Assembly (NCBI RefSeq): GCF_002998435.1
Contig: NZ_CP027231.1
Coordinates: forward strand, 1,467,001-1,531,000
Direction of reading: 5' to 3'
Length of the DNA: 64,000 nt
DNA from: Bacteroides zoogleoformans
Lineage (GTDB): Bacteria > Bacteroidota > Bacteroidia > Bacteroidales > Bacteroidaceae
Shown here: positions 7,514 to 16,400 of the stretch, piece by piece
Layout: the number at the start of each line of letters is the position of its first letter
How positions within the stretch are numbered: position 1 is the stretch's first letter
The notes under the pieces: generated by a model
Told to the model about the DNA's origin: nothing
Databases searched by the model: none
Seen by the model: only the letters and a program-made list of their open reading frames with translations
Made by a program: the position numbers and the translations under genes

Positions 7514-9673
7514 TCACAACCCCGAGACCATTCTGTCGATGTCCAGCGAAACGCCTACCGACCACGTCCGCCCCGCAGTCGGCGCGGAGTTCCAGTAATA
7601 CACGGACGGCTTGTAGGCAAAGAGGTTGTCGATGATGCAGTTCAGGCTGATGCCCTTCCAGATGCGTTGTTGCAGGGAGAACTTCCACAGCTGGTAGGCC
7701 TTGTCGAACTCTTTCTGCCGGGTGTCGGGCGTGGAGAGGTATCGTCCCGAAAGGGCCACGTTCAGTCCATAGACACTGCACAGCTGGCGGTCGAAGTCAA
7801 TGCGCCAGGTGGCGGAGTGAGGACGCGGCTGCGAGAACTGCGAGTCGACGGTGCGGCCGGTCGTACGGAGGTAGTTGTAGTTCAGCTTCAGCCCGAAGCC
7901 ATAGTCCGTGCGGTACTGGGCGCTGAAGTCCAGGCCCGACGCCACCACGCCCTTGTCGTTGGCATAGATGGCCCCTTTCTCGCGGGTTGCATCGCCCGGG
8001 AACTCGGCCAGGGTGATGCGCTTCTCGTACTTATTGGAATAGCCCATCAGCGTCAGGCTGTACTGGCCGGTCAGCAGGTTTCCACCTCGTACATGTCCGC
8101 TGTGCTCCAACGCCAGGTTGAAGTTGTGGCTCTTCTCCGGCTTCAGGTCGGGATTGCCGTATATCATCTGTATGCCGGCCATGTCGAAGTGCATGTACAT
8201 CTCCTTCAAGGTGGGGGCGCGGAAGCCGCCGGCGTAGTTGGCGCGTACGGAGAAGCCTTTCCACTTGAACATGGTGGCAAGGCGTGCGGTCAGCGCACCG
8301 GACTTGGACGACGAGAAGTAGTCGTGCCTGAGGCTTGCCACGACATTGAGCCATCGCAAGGGGTTGTAATCGAACTGGGCGAAGGCATCGGCCGTGTACT
8401 GCCGGTGAGCCTCGTTGTCGCGGAACTGGTAGGTAGAGAGGTAATCGTTCAGGTAATCGCCTCCCACGGTGAGCATGTTTTGTCCGAACTGCCGCGAATA
8501 GAGCGCGTGAACGATGTGCTGCCGGTTGGTATAATCGTGGTCGTGGGTGCGGCTGCCGCCGACGAAACGCAACTTGTCGTATTGGTCGTAGCCGTAGGAC
8601 ACCTCGAGGTTCTGCTCCTTACTGAAATCGTAAACGGCTTTCAGTCCGCCATTGTAATCCTTGTAGTGGTCGTCGTAATTGGAACGGTTGCTCTCGCGCT
8701 TGAAATAGCCTCCTCTGGCAATCAGCTTCAGCTTGTCGGTGGCCTTGAAGACAAGGCGCTCCTTCAGGTTGAGCGTTTTCCCGCCGAATACTTTCTGTAT
8801 CCTGGACTGCGTATCGAAAGCGCCTGTCAGATCAACGGTCTCCATGGTGGTATGCTGTACGTTGGTCTGCGAGTTCCATTTGCCCGAGTTGAAGCTGAAC
8901 GTCCCTCCATGCCTCCACTCCTTGCCCATGTCGCGGTAGCGGGAATTGAGGTTGGCCGTCCAAGGCTCGCTGCTTTCGCGCGTGATGATGTTCACCACGC
9001 CGGCCACGGCATTGGCTCCATAGAGTGCGGAGGCAGCCCCTTTCACCACCTCTATCCGTGCCACGTTGTCCAGGTTCAGGCGGTTATAGTCCACGTTGTC
9101 CATCGTCTCCCCGGCCAGGCGTTCTCCGTCTACGAGGAAGAGCACGGCATTGCCGCCGAAACCGCTCATGTTGAGCGACGTCTCCTGACTCATGGCATAG
9201 CCGAATTCCAAACCGGGCAACTCTTCCGTGAGCAAGTCTTGCACATTGGTCGCGTCTGCCTTGCGGATATCGGCGGGGGTAATCAGCCTTGTGACTACCG
9301 GAACTTCCTTCAAGGCCTTGGGTGTGCGTGTTGCGGTGACCACGACCTGTTCCAGCGCGGCCACGTCGGGCGTCAGACGCAATACGTGCTCGTCTCGCCT
9401 GGTTCCGGTGTTCAGTACGAATGTCTCCGTTTGAAATCCGATGTAGGATACTTGCACCCTCACCACTCCCTTCTCTTTCACCGTCAAGCGGAAACATCCG
9501 TTCGGATCGGTCACCGCGGAGAGCTTCTGATTGGGTATCCTGACGTGTGCGCCCGCCAGCGGGCTGCCGGCGTCATCGAGCACACGTCCCGTCACATCGA
9601 TGACGTTTGCCCGAAGCACACCGCACTGCAGTCCGCAAAGCAAGAGGAGCCATACTAAAAAACGAACTTTCAT
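7514..9673 (-). CDS. hmuR: TonB-dependent outer-membrane heme receptor
   Basis: The 719-residue protein has a signal peptide (about 1-22), a carboxypeptidase-like regulatory domain (about 25-105, DVTGRVLDDAGSPLAGAHV), a TonB-box-like EQVVVTATR at 109-117, a plug domain to about 235, and a 22-strand-type barrel. Two motifs mark heme receptors: FRAP at residues 484-487 and NPDL at 507-510, in the spacing known from HmuR of Porphyromonas and HemR-type proteins. It should bind heme or heme-protein at the surface and import it into the periplasm with TonB energy. It is the last gene of the operon that starts with hmuS, unlike the Porphyromonas order where hmuR precedes hmuS. Confidence 0.85.
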   Translation of the reverse strand: MKVRFLVWLLLLCGLQCGVLRANVIDVTGRVLDDAGSPLAGAHVRIPNQKLSAVTDPNGCFRLTVKEKGVVRVQVSYIGFQTETFVLNTGTRRDEHVLRLTPDVAALEQVVVTATRTPKALKEVPVVTRLITPADIRKADATNVQDLLTEELPGLEFGYAMSQETSLNMSGFGGNAVLFLVDGERLAGETMDNVDYNRLNLDNVARIEVVKGAASALYGANAVAGVVNIITRESSEPWTANLNSRYRDMGKEWRHGGTFSFNSGKWNSQTNVQHTTMETVDLTGAFDTQSRIQKVFGGKTLNLKERLVFKATDKLKLIARGGYFKRESNRSNYDDHYKDYNGGLKAVYDFSKEQNLEVSYGYDQYDKLRFVGGSRTHDHDYTNRQHIVHALYSRQFGQNMLTVGGDYLNDYLSTYQFRDNEAHRQYTADAFAQFDYNPLRWLNVVASLRHDYFSSSKSGALTARLATMFKWKGFSVRANYAGGFRAPTLKEMYMHFDMAGIQMIYGNPDLKPEKSHNFNLALEHSGHVRGGNLLTGQYSLTLMGYSNKYEKRITLAEFPGDATREKGAIYANDKGVVASGLDFSAQYRTDYGFGLKLNYNYLRTTGRTVDSQFSQPRPHSATWRIDFDRQLCSVYGLNVALSGRYLSTPDTRQKEFDKAYQLWKFSLQQRIWKGISLNCIIDNLFAYKPSVYYWNSAPTAGRTWSVGVSLDIDRMVSGL

Positions 9674-9685
9674 CCGTATTACTTT

Positions 9686-10159
9686 TTATTTCTTTCCGGT
9701 GAATTCGCAAACCATAGGCATGGGCATGGCGCCGTAATTCAGCGTAAACTTCAAGATCAGTGCCTCTTTGGCGAATGCACCTTGCAACGGGCCCGAGAAA
9801 CTCTTTCCAGCCTCAGTCTTACCACTGAAATTTGTCTGCGGCAGTGCATAGACACCGTCGGCACCGGTCACTTTGATTCCTTTGAAAACAAGCCCTGCTA
9901 CTCTCATGCCTTTTTCGCCGAAGTCGCTCACAGTAATATCCACCGTCGCCTCATCTACAGACTTCAGGGTCATCGTCACATTGTTGAATGTCTGTGCAGA
10001 ACCCATCACCGTACATTTCAAATCCCCTTTATAAGTGCCTTCAACGCTTTTGGCTGCCGGCAACGCCGGTTCATCCTTGTCGCTGCCGCAAGAGGTTGAC
10101 ACTACACACAAACTTACCGCTGCCATCATCATGGCAATCATTGTTCTAAACTTTTTCAT
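9686..10159 (-). CDS. Calycin-like lipoprotein in the heme locus
   Basis: This 157-residue lipoprotein has a signal peptide ending in the lipobox STSC (C24), so it is anchored to a membrane, probably the outer one. The mature part has SVEGTYKGDLKCTVMGSAQT and alternating beta-strands with GTYKG and FSGKTEAG repeats, as in the Bacteroides calycin-like domain family (PF13944), a lipocalin-shaped barrel. It lies 12 bases before hmuR and occupies the place where HmuY, a heme-binding lipoprotein, is found in Porphyromonas; I see no convincing HmuY sequence likeness. A heme-capture or heme-transfer role is inferred from context. Confidence 0.7.
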   Translation of the reverse strand: MKKFRTMIAMMMAAVSLCVVSTSCGSDKDEPALPAAKSVEGTYKGDLKCTVMGSAQTFNNVTMTLKSVDEATVDITVSDFGEKGMRVAGLVFKGIKVTGADGVYALPQTNFSGKTEAGKSFSGPLQGAFAKEALILKFTLNYGAMPMPMVCEFTGKK

Positions 10160-10208
10160 TGTTTTTTGAATTTAATAATTAATACTACTTATCTCTAAAT
10201 CTAAAATC

Positions 10209-11774
10209 TCACTTGTTTTTCTTCTTTCGTCTCCGATAGACGATATAGCCCGATACAATCACCAACGAAATCAACAGCCCCGAGAGGAACACGAACAGTT
10301 CCGAGAAGGGCCCCAAGAACGGAGTGTAGCATCTTCCGACGTGCAGCTCGAGGGCAAAGTTCCAGAGCGACATGGGCTGTTTCTTCAGCAGTTGCGGCAT
10401 GGGCGGCAGTCCCGAAGCCCCTTGTGCATAATTGAACACCACGTGTCGGGCAGCCCGCAGGTCACCGGTATAGCCGCTGACCAAGTTCGACGAGACGGGG
10501 CGCCCCATCCTGCTTTTTACCGGTTCGCCGGAAAAGAAATCCACGACCTCTCCGCTTGCGGGACGCCAACGAAACATTCCGCTGAACGAGCCCACCAACC
10601 ATGTCTGCGCGTCGGCGGCCTGAAACACGGTCACTCCCATCGGGCTGACGGCGGGCGAGCCCTTTGCCGGCAACAGAACGGGGGACTGTCTGAACGACTC
10701 ATCCACCCTGATGAAGCCCTCGGTAGTAGAAATCAGCCAACCGTCTTCGGCTTGATCCCACCGGATGGCCCGGAGCTTATCGTGCCACACATTGTCTTGG
10801 TCTTGCACGGTGCCGGGAAGGGGCGCCGTCTTGGTCAACACCAACGGTATCATCAGCGGCGGTCTGAGGCACATGCCCGTAACGGTCAGCAGAAGCGTCA
10901 ACAGCAGCAGATAGGCTCCCAGACGGTTATGCCACCGCAGGTTCCACTTCAGTGCGTTTCCTTCCCACTTCCGGAGTTTCCCCTGCATCCATCGTTTGTG
11001 CCTGCGCATGGCATAAGGCAGGACGAAAAGCAGAATCCCCGTCAGGCAAAGAGCGGCCAATACCACGGCGACGAAGTCTACCACCAGCTTGCCCGCAATT
11101 CCGAAGAGTTCACCGCTATGCAGCATCCATACGGTCTTGAAGAGTGTCACTCTCGGAGTATAGCCGTCGGGGGAACGGAGCTGATGGCGTTCTGCCGTGC
11201 AAGTCGCACCGCCCTGTTCCTTGGAAGCGGAGACGGTGTAGACCGAAGAACGCGTCAACGCCACTACCCGGCAACTGTCTTTGCTCAACGTCACATCGGA
11301 GAGGCGTTCTTCATTGCCCGGCAATTCCTGCTTCACCCACCGGACACCATCGTACCGGTACAGGTCATACAGGGCTGCGCACCAGATAGTGCCCTCGGCG
11401 GTCTTCACCACATTTCTGATAGTGCGCCCGTCCACTCCTTCAGGAAGTCCCGCATTGAAGTCCTCGAAGTCGGAGAAGTCTCTGTCGGTTCGCCAGATCC
11501 CGGCATAGCCGTATGCCAGCACCGTACTGTCGTCCAGGGCCAGCGTACCTTTCAGGATGCCGTTGTTGTAGTTCCGGAAACGATAGCTTTCGGGCAACCA
11601 CGAACGGCTCACCTCGCACTGCCGGAACAGCCTTCTGTGGTTGAGGATGATGCCCGACACACAAAAGAGCAAGGTAAACACCGCCAGCACAAGTCCGACC
11701 CATTTATGGTAACCCCTCCAAGTCAATATGCGTTTCTTCCCTTTGGTCATGCCTGCTTGTTCAATGTCCGTCAC
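10209..11774 (-). CDS. PepSY-associated transmembrane protein of the heme operon
   Basis: The 521-residue inner-membrane protein starts with a cytoplasmic segment and the TM helix LVLAVFTLLFCVSGIILNHRR (near 29-49), typical of PepSY_TM proteins. Further helices lie near 232-255, 290-312 and 485-508, with large periplasmic domains between them. PepSY_TM proteins in siderophore and heme loci (for example the XusC type) are thought to carry electrons or release iron from imported ligands. The start is a GTG at 11774 overlapping the hmuV stop by four bases (GTGA); an ATG at 11750 is an alternative. Position between hmuV and the calycin-like lipoprotein indicates a function in heme or iron handling. 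Confidence 0.8.
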   Translation of the reverse strand: MTDIEQAGMTKGKKRILTWRGYHKWVGLVLAVFTLLFCVSGIILNHRRLFRQCEVSRSWLPESYRFRNYNNGILKGTLALDDSTVLAYGYAGIWRTDRDFSDFEDFNAGLPEGVDGRTIRNVVKTAEGTIWCAALYDLYRYDGVRWVKQELPGNEERLSDVTLSKDSCRVVALTRSSVYTVSASKEQGGATCTAERHQLRSPDGYTPRVTLFKTVWMLHSGELFGIAGKLVVDFVAVVLAALCLTGILLFVLPYAMRRHKRWMQGKLRKWEGNALKWNLRWHNRLGAYLLLLTLLLTVTGMCLRPPLMIPLVLTKTAPLPGTVQDQDNVWHDKLRAIRWDQAEDGWLISTTEGFIRVDESFRQSPVLLPAKGSPAVSPMGVTVFQAADAQTWLVGSFSGMFRWRPASGEVVDFFSGEPVKSRMGRPVSSNLVSGYTGDLRAARHVVFNYAQGASGLPPMPQLLKKQPMSLWNFALELHVGRCYTPFLGPFSELFVFLSGLLISLVIVSGYIVYRRRKKKNK

Positions 11775-12109
11775 TCCTCCGGCACATAGATTATCTCGCC
11801 CGATTCCAGCTGGTAGGCGATGCCCACCTTTCGTCCTTTGGCGCCGGACTTTTGACTCTGATCTTCGGACGGCGTGTAGCGTTCTATCTTCTGTCCTTTC
11901 TTGGTGATGATCTCCATATCTTCCTTACCCGGGTTCTTCACCATCGTGAAGTCTTCGCGGCTGAACATCTCCGTCATGTTGTAACGGCTGACAAGAGCCA
12001 CCATCAAGGCCACGGCGAACACCATGGCTACGTCGAAGAGGTTACTCACCACACTCATCGGGTCATCGTCGGCATCGTGTGCCAGACGGTTGCGTCGTCT
12101 CTGTCTCAT
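11771..12109 (-). CDS. hmuV: ExbD-like single-span protein (HmuV type, DUF2149)
   Basis: This 112-residue protein has a short basic cytoplasmic tail, an acidic DDD stretch, then one TM helix SNLFDVAMVFAVALMVALV (residues 22-40) with an aspartate (D26) near its start, as in ExbD and TolR where that aspartate carries protons. The periplasmic part ends with GYAYQLESG-like strands (KVGIAYQLESGEIIYVP). It follows hmuU after one base. With HmuU it probably forms a proton-driven motor analogous to ExbB-ExbD, dedicated to this locus. The symbol follows the Porphyromonas hmuSTUV naming. Confidence 0.75.
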   Translation of the reverse strand: MRQRRRNRLAHDADDDPMSVVSNLFDVAMVFAVALMVALVSRYNMTEMFSREDFTMVKNPGKEDMEIITKKGQKIERYTPSEDQSQKSGAKGRKVGIAYQLESGEIIYVPEE

Positions 12110-12110
12110 C

Positions 12111-12710
12111 TTACTGTGCCTTGCTCTCGTCCGACAAATCTGCTATGAACTCCAGATTACTCATATCCTCGGCATACCAACGGCTCTTTGCCTGCTTGGC
12201 GATGAAGCCGATGGCGGCAGACGAAAGGCCAACCACGGTCGTAGCGAAAGCCACTTGCATATTATAGGCCATGGAAGCGATGTCTCCGGTAGAAAGCCCC
12301 ACGAGCGCAGGTCCCATCGGGATGAGCGTACCCATCAGTCCGAGCATGGGTCCCATCTTCAGCAACGTGGTGGGCAGTGCCATGTCTTTCTCCACAAACT
12401 GCGCATAGCGGTCGAGCAGTCTGTTTACCTGCGCTTTGCTGCGACGTGCTTCCACCACCTTATTTATATAGGTCACTATCACCGCCTGCTTGCTCTTGGG
12501 CAGTCGCTCGCCCAAGGTGTCGAGGTTATCGACGGTCAGTGTGTCCATCTGCTGGCGGATCTGTGCCCCTATCTTACGCATGGTGAGGTATTGGCCGAAG
12601 AAACCTCCGAGCAACAGGAGCGCACGCACAAAAAACCAAATCAACAACACCACCACGGGCACAAGCAGTCCGGTGGAAATCCAAAACAATACGTCTGAAA
12701 TGTAATTCAT
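12111..12710 (-). CDS. hmuU: MotA/TolQ/ExbB-type proton channel (HmuU type)
   Basis: The 199-residue protein has an N-terminal TM helix (about 9-35), a cytoplasmic helical segment, and the paired TM helices of the MotA/TolQ/ExbB family: LLKMGPMLGLMGTLIPMGPA (about 116-135) and MQVAFATTVVGLSSAAIGFI (about 150-169). These form the proton channel that energises TonB, Tol or flagellar motors. It overlaps the preceding membrane gene by four bases (ATGA) and is followed at once by the ExbD-like hmuV, so the two should be made in fixed ratio. Confidence 0.85.
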   Translation of the reverse strand: MNYISDVLFWISTGLLVPVVVLLIWFFVRALLLLGGFFGQYLTMRKIGAQIRQQMDTLTVDNLDTLGERLPKSKQAVIVTYINKVVEARRSKAQVNRLLDRYAQFVEKDMALPTTLLKMGPMLGLMGTLIPMGPALVGLSTGDIASMAYNMQVAFATTVVGLSSAAIGFIAKQAKSRWYAEDMSNLEFIADLSDESKAQ

Positions 12711-13411
12711 CTTCTTTCTATTTTATTTTTCAAATTCTTCATTCGTACAAGATAATGCATCCATCCCACGGCTACACCGCTTATGACCACACCTGTCACG
12801 AACAGCAGCGTGCGCCAATCAATGCTGTCGAAGCCCGTCACAGCCGTACGCCCGTTGACAGTCGCGATGATGCCCATCAGCGCCAACAGGATGTTGACAA
12901 GAAAGAGCATCTCCAGACGTATCTCACGCTCGGGCAGAAGCCGGCACAGCCCATAGACCGACAAGGGAACAACCAGAAACAGCAGTCCGCCCAACGTCCA
13001 CGCCACCAGCTGGAACGATACGCCGGGAAGGAGAAATATCACCGCCGTCAGGCCGCTGAACAGTACGGGAAAGACAAGCAGACCGGGGAAATACTTCAAG
13101 AAAGCGAACACCCTCCGCTTGCGACGGCTGACGTAAGCCGATGTCTTTATGTCGGCGTACATGACGCAGAACAGCATGGTCAACGCCACATCGACGCTCA
13201 GCAGCACCGCCACGTCAAGCATCAGTCCTGTGTCGGCAAGCCAGGAGGCTATCTGCGTCTTGGACTGCTCGATGGCGAAAGGCCACATCAGCGCCGTGAA
13301 CACCATGACAACAACCGAGACGGCCATCACCTCGCGCACGCCGTGGAATGTCTGCTTCAGCACAAAGCTGAAGCAAACCGATATCATCATCAAAACAACT
13401 ACTGTCTCCAT
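12707..13411 (-). CDS. hmuT: Polytopic membrane protein of the heme operon (HmuT position)
   Basis: This 234-residue protein has about six to seven hydrophobic helices with short loops and a basic C-terminus; I see no catalytic motif. It lies between the CobN-like hmuS and the proton channel hmuU, the position of HmuT in hmuSTUV loci, and may couple the channel to HmuS or carry a substrate; this is inference. The frame opens at a GTG at 13420, but the ATG at 13411 (METVVVLMMISV) has a GGAG sequence 7-10 bases upstream and is the better start. Its stop overlaps hmuU by four bases. Confidence 0.7.
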   Translation of the reverse strand: METVVVLMMISVCFSFVLKQTFHGVREVMAVSVVVMVFTALMWPFAIEQSKTQIASWLADTGLMLDVAVLLSVDVALTMLFCVMYADIKTSAYVSRRKRRVFAFLKYFPGLLVFPVLFSGLTAVIFLLPGVSFQLVAWTLGGLLFLVVPLSVYGLCRLLPEREIRLEMLFLVNILLALMGIIATVNGRTAVTGFDSIDWRTLLFVTGVVISGVAVGWMHYLVRMKNLKNKIERR

Positions 13412-13430
13412 AAATACCACTCCAGGAAAG

Positions 13431-16400
13431 CTACATCATGTTTCTGCGGCGACGCTTGACCAGAACGACGAGTATCAGGACAGCCACGACCACAATCACA
13501 GCCATCACCACACCGCTGACGGTCGTGGTGGTTTGTCCCTCGCTGCCGTCCACGGACTCTTTCTTCATCACCATGCTCTTGTTGCCGGCTTCGCTCCTGG
13601 CTTCGCGAATGTCGTTCACGTTCTGCCGGTATTCCTTAGCGGCAGAGGCATCGGTCTTCGACGCAATGAACTCGCGGAGTTTGGGGTTGTCGCAGACAAA
13701 GCCCGAACAAGAAGGTTTGTACTTATTGACCATCTCCACATGCAAACGAGCGATGTCGCCCGCCTGCTCTGCCGAAGCCTTCCACAGCCCTTTGCGGATG
13801 GTTTCCATCATCACGGCGGTCATCTCCTCCAATGCTGCCGGGTTCTGCCGCTCGAAGAACTCCCGGGTGCCGAGGTTGAACTTATCCTTCACATACACCT
13901 TATAAATCTCCTCCCACAACTCCTTGTCGATGGCTGCGGGTTTCATCACGTTCCATCCGTAGGTATTCGTCACAATGTCGGCAAAGCCGTCGGCACTGCT
14001 TGCGCCGCCCTTCATCTTCTCGCGGATGTAGGCGGGGTTGAATATGGTGGTACGGCTCTCTACGCCGATGGCCTCTTTCACTTCCTGCATCCGCATGTGC
14101 TGATGATTGCGATAATCCGCAAGATAAGCGTCAGGGTCTTTGCCCGTCACGTTGCGCACGGCAAGGTTCATGCCGCCCATGAACTCATACACATGGTCGA
14201 GACTCAATGCGCCCCACGTATTGCTCTGACGCGGCTGGATGACCACATCGGTGCGGGTGAGCGCAGCCTCGAAGGCCGCCTGCCGCACGGTCTCCCAATC
14301 TTTTTCACTGCCATAGAAGGCGCCCATATTGTTCATATAGACCTCGGCCAACTGGCTCTCCTTGTCCCAGCGGTCTCCGGCCTCGACCATCGACTGTATG
14401 CCGGTGCCGTAGTTGCCGTTGATGCCCCCGAACACACGGAACATACTCACCTCTCTGGCTTCCTTGGGCGACATGCCTTTCTCCACAAGTACCCGTTCGG
14501 ATTCTACCACGCCGGCTTTGACAAGATTGTCATAGCGGTCGTCTTCGGCGTTGGCAGCCATCTCGATGGCCTTGTTGATGAGGAAAAGTCGGGAGGCGGC
14601 AAGGTCTCGCAGCTGTCCGCTGGTCTGCACCACTACGTCGATGCGCGGGCGTCCGAGTTGTTCCGAAGGTATCAACCGCAAGTCGGTAACCCGTCGGAAG
14701 GCGTCTCTCACCGGTTCTACGCCGAGCATGTAGAGTATCTGCGCGATGGTGGCTCCTTCTGTTTCGATGAACTCACTACTCCACAGCGTGTAACTCACCT
14801 TGCGGGGGTACTCGCCGTTGTGCCGCTCGCGATACATCTTTATCGTGTTATCGGCCAGCGCCTGTCCTTTCTCCCAAGCGTCTTCCGTAGGCGTATGCTC
14901 CGCATTGATGGCGTAGAGGTTGCGTCCCGTAGGCAAGGTGTTGGGGTTGACAATGGGGTCGCCTCCCGGAGAAGGCTCGGTATATCCGCCTTTCAGGGCA
15001 TTCATCAGCGAGCCCAGCTCGTATTCGGGACTTCGGCGGAGCATGTCCTCGTAGTTCGCCACGTTTCTCAGTGCGCGCTCCACGGCCGTAACGGCTTGTG
15101 CCAGATGTATCTGTTCACGGGTATATTTCGGTCCTTTCGACGCGGGTTTTGCCGTCGTCTTTGCCCGGCCGTTCTTCAGTTCTTCCTGATACCATCTTTG
15201 TCCCTCCTTGATTTTCGTCATCATCTTCTCGGGGAACTTGCCGCTTTGCTCCATCTTCTCGAATGTGGCGCGGCTCATCTGGGGTATCTTTCTCTTGCGG
15301 GTCACCTTGGCGGCACGCATCTCGCTGACGGTGCGGCGATCCGCCACTTTCTCTTCTTTCGGTTTCGCGCCCATGTTGTCGGCCATCTGCATCATCAGCA
15401 TGATGGGGTCGGGAGCGGCGTGCATGGCTTCCACCTCGCGGGCCGTCTGCAGTTCGTCGGAGGTGATTCCGGCAAAGCGGCAGATGTACTCGTCGGTCAT
15501 CTCGCCCTTCGAGCCGAGCAGGCGCTTCACCTCCTCCTTCGCCTTGGCCAGGTAGAGGCGGCCGAAGAGCTGTTTGTGCTTCTCGGCATCTGCCGCGGCG
15601 CGCCCTTTCAGCTTATCCACGGCAAGCAAGCCGTAGGCTATCGGGTCGGTAGCCATGGCATAGACGCTGGTGGTAATGTCTTGAGGTTCGTACGCCTCAC
15701 CCATGGTGTATAGCTTACCGGTAATCTTCTCGTTGGCCAGCTCTTCGGCAAAACCCTCGAGGCGGGTAATGTCGTCCTCCGTATAAGGGCGGGTCATCTC
15801 CTTGTCGTCCAGCCCCAACTCGCGGGCTATTCCCATTTCTACGGTCAGTGCCTTTACCTTGAGCGACTGCGCGTCCGAGGGCTTCTTATTGTAAGCGTCG
15901 ATGGCGTCGCTCAGTCGGCGATAGGTATTGCGCAGCTCGCTCTCCTTGAACGGAGGGGTGAGGTAAGATTGCAGCTGGGCGTACGTGCGGCGTTTGGCAA
16001 TCATGCCTTCGCCTACGTTGCCGATGGTATATATATAATAATGTGGAACGACACCGATGAGCCGGTCGGGCCAGTCGTTGCTATCGAGCGCCACCTGCTT
16101 GCGCGGCGTATATTCCAGCGAGCCGTGCGTGCCGAAGTGAATCAGCGCGTCGGCGCCGAAACCGAACCTTGCCCACAGGTAAGAAGCAATGTAGGTGTGG
16201 GGCGGCGCTTGATTGGTGCCGTGGATAATTTTGAACGCGTCGCCGCCTTCGCCCGCCATGACCTGCGGCAGCAGGGCTACATTGCCGAACTCCAGCCGGG
16301 CTACTGCCAGGCGGCCATCGGCAGTGGACATGTATTTTCCGGGGAACGGACCGTTCAGCGCATTCATCTCTGCTATCATCCGGCTTGAGAGCGCCTTCCG

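Noticed and set aside
7667..9658. Open frame of 663 codons on the plus strand opposite hmuR
   Set aside because: Antisense shadow; the minus-strand receptor has a signal peptide, plug and FRAP/NPDL motifs.
13149..15713. Open frame of 854 codons on the plus strand opposite hmuS
   Set aside because: It is antisense to a clearly recognised gene in a GC-rich region where the opposite frame stays open by codon bias; its translation is low-complexity and His/Leu-rich without any family motif.
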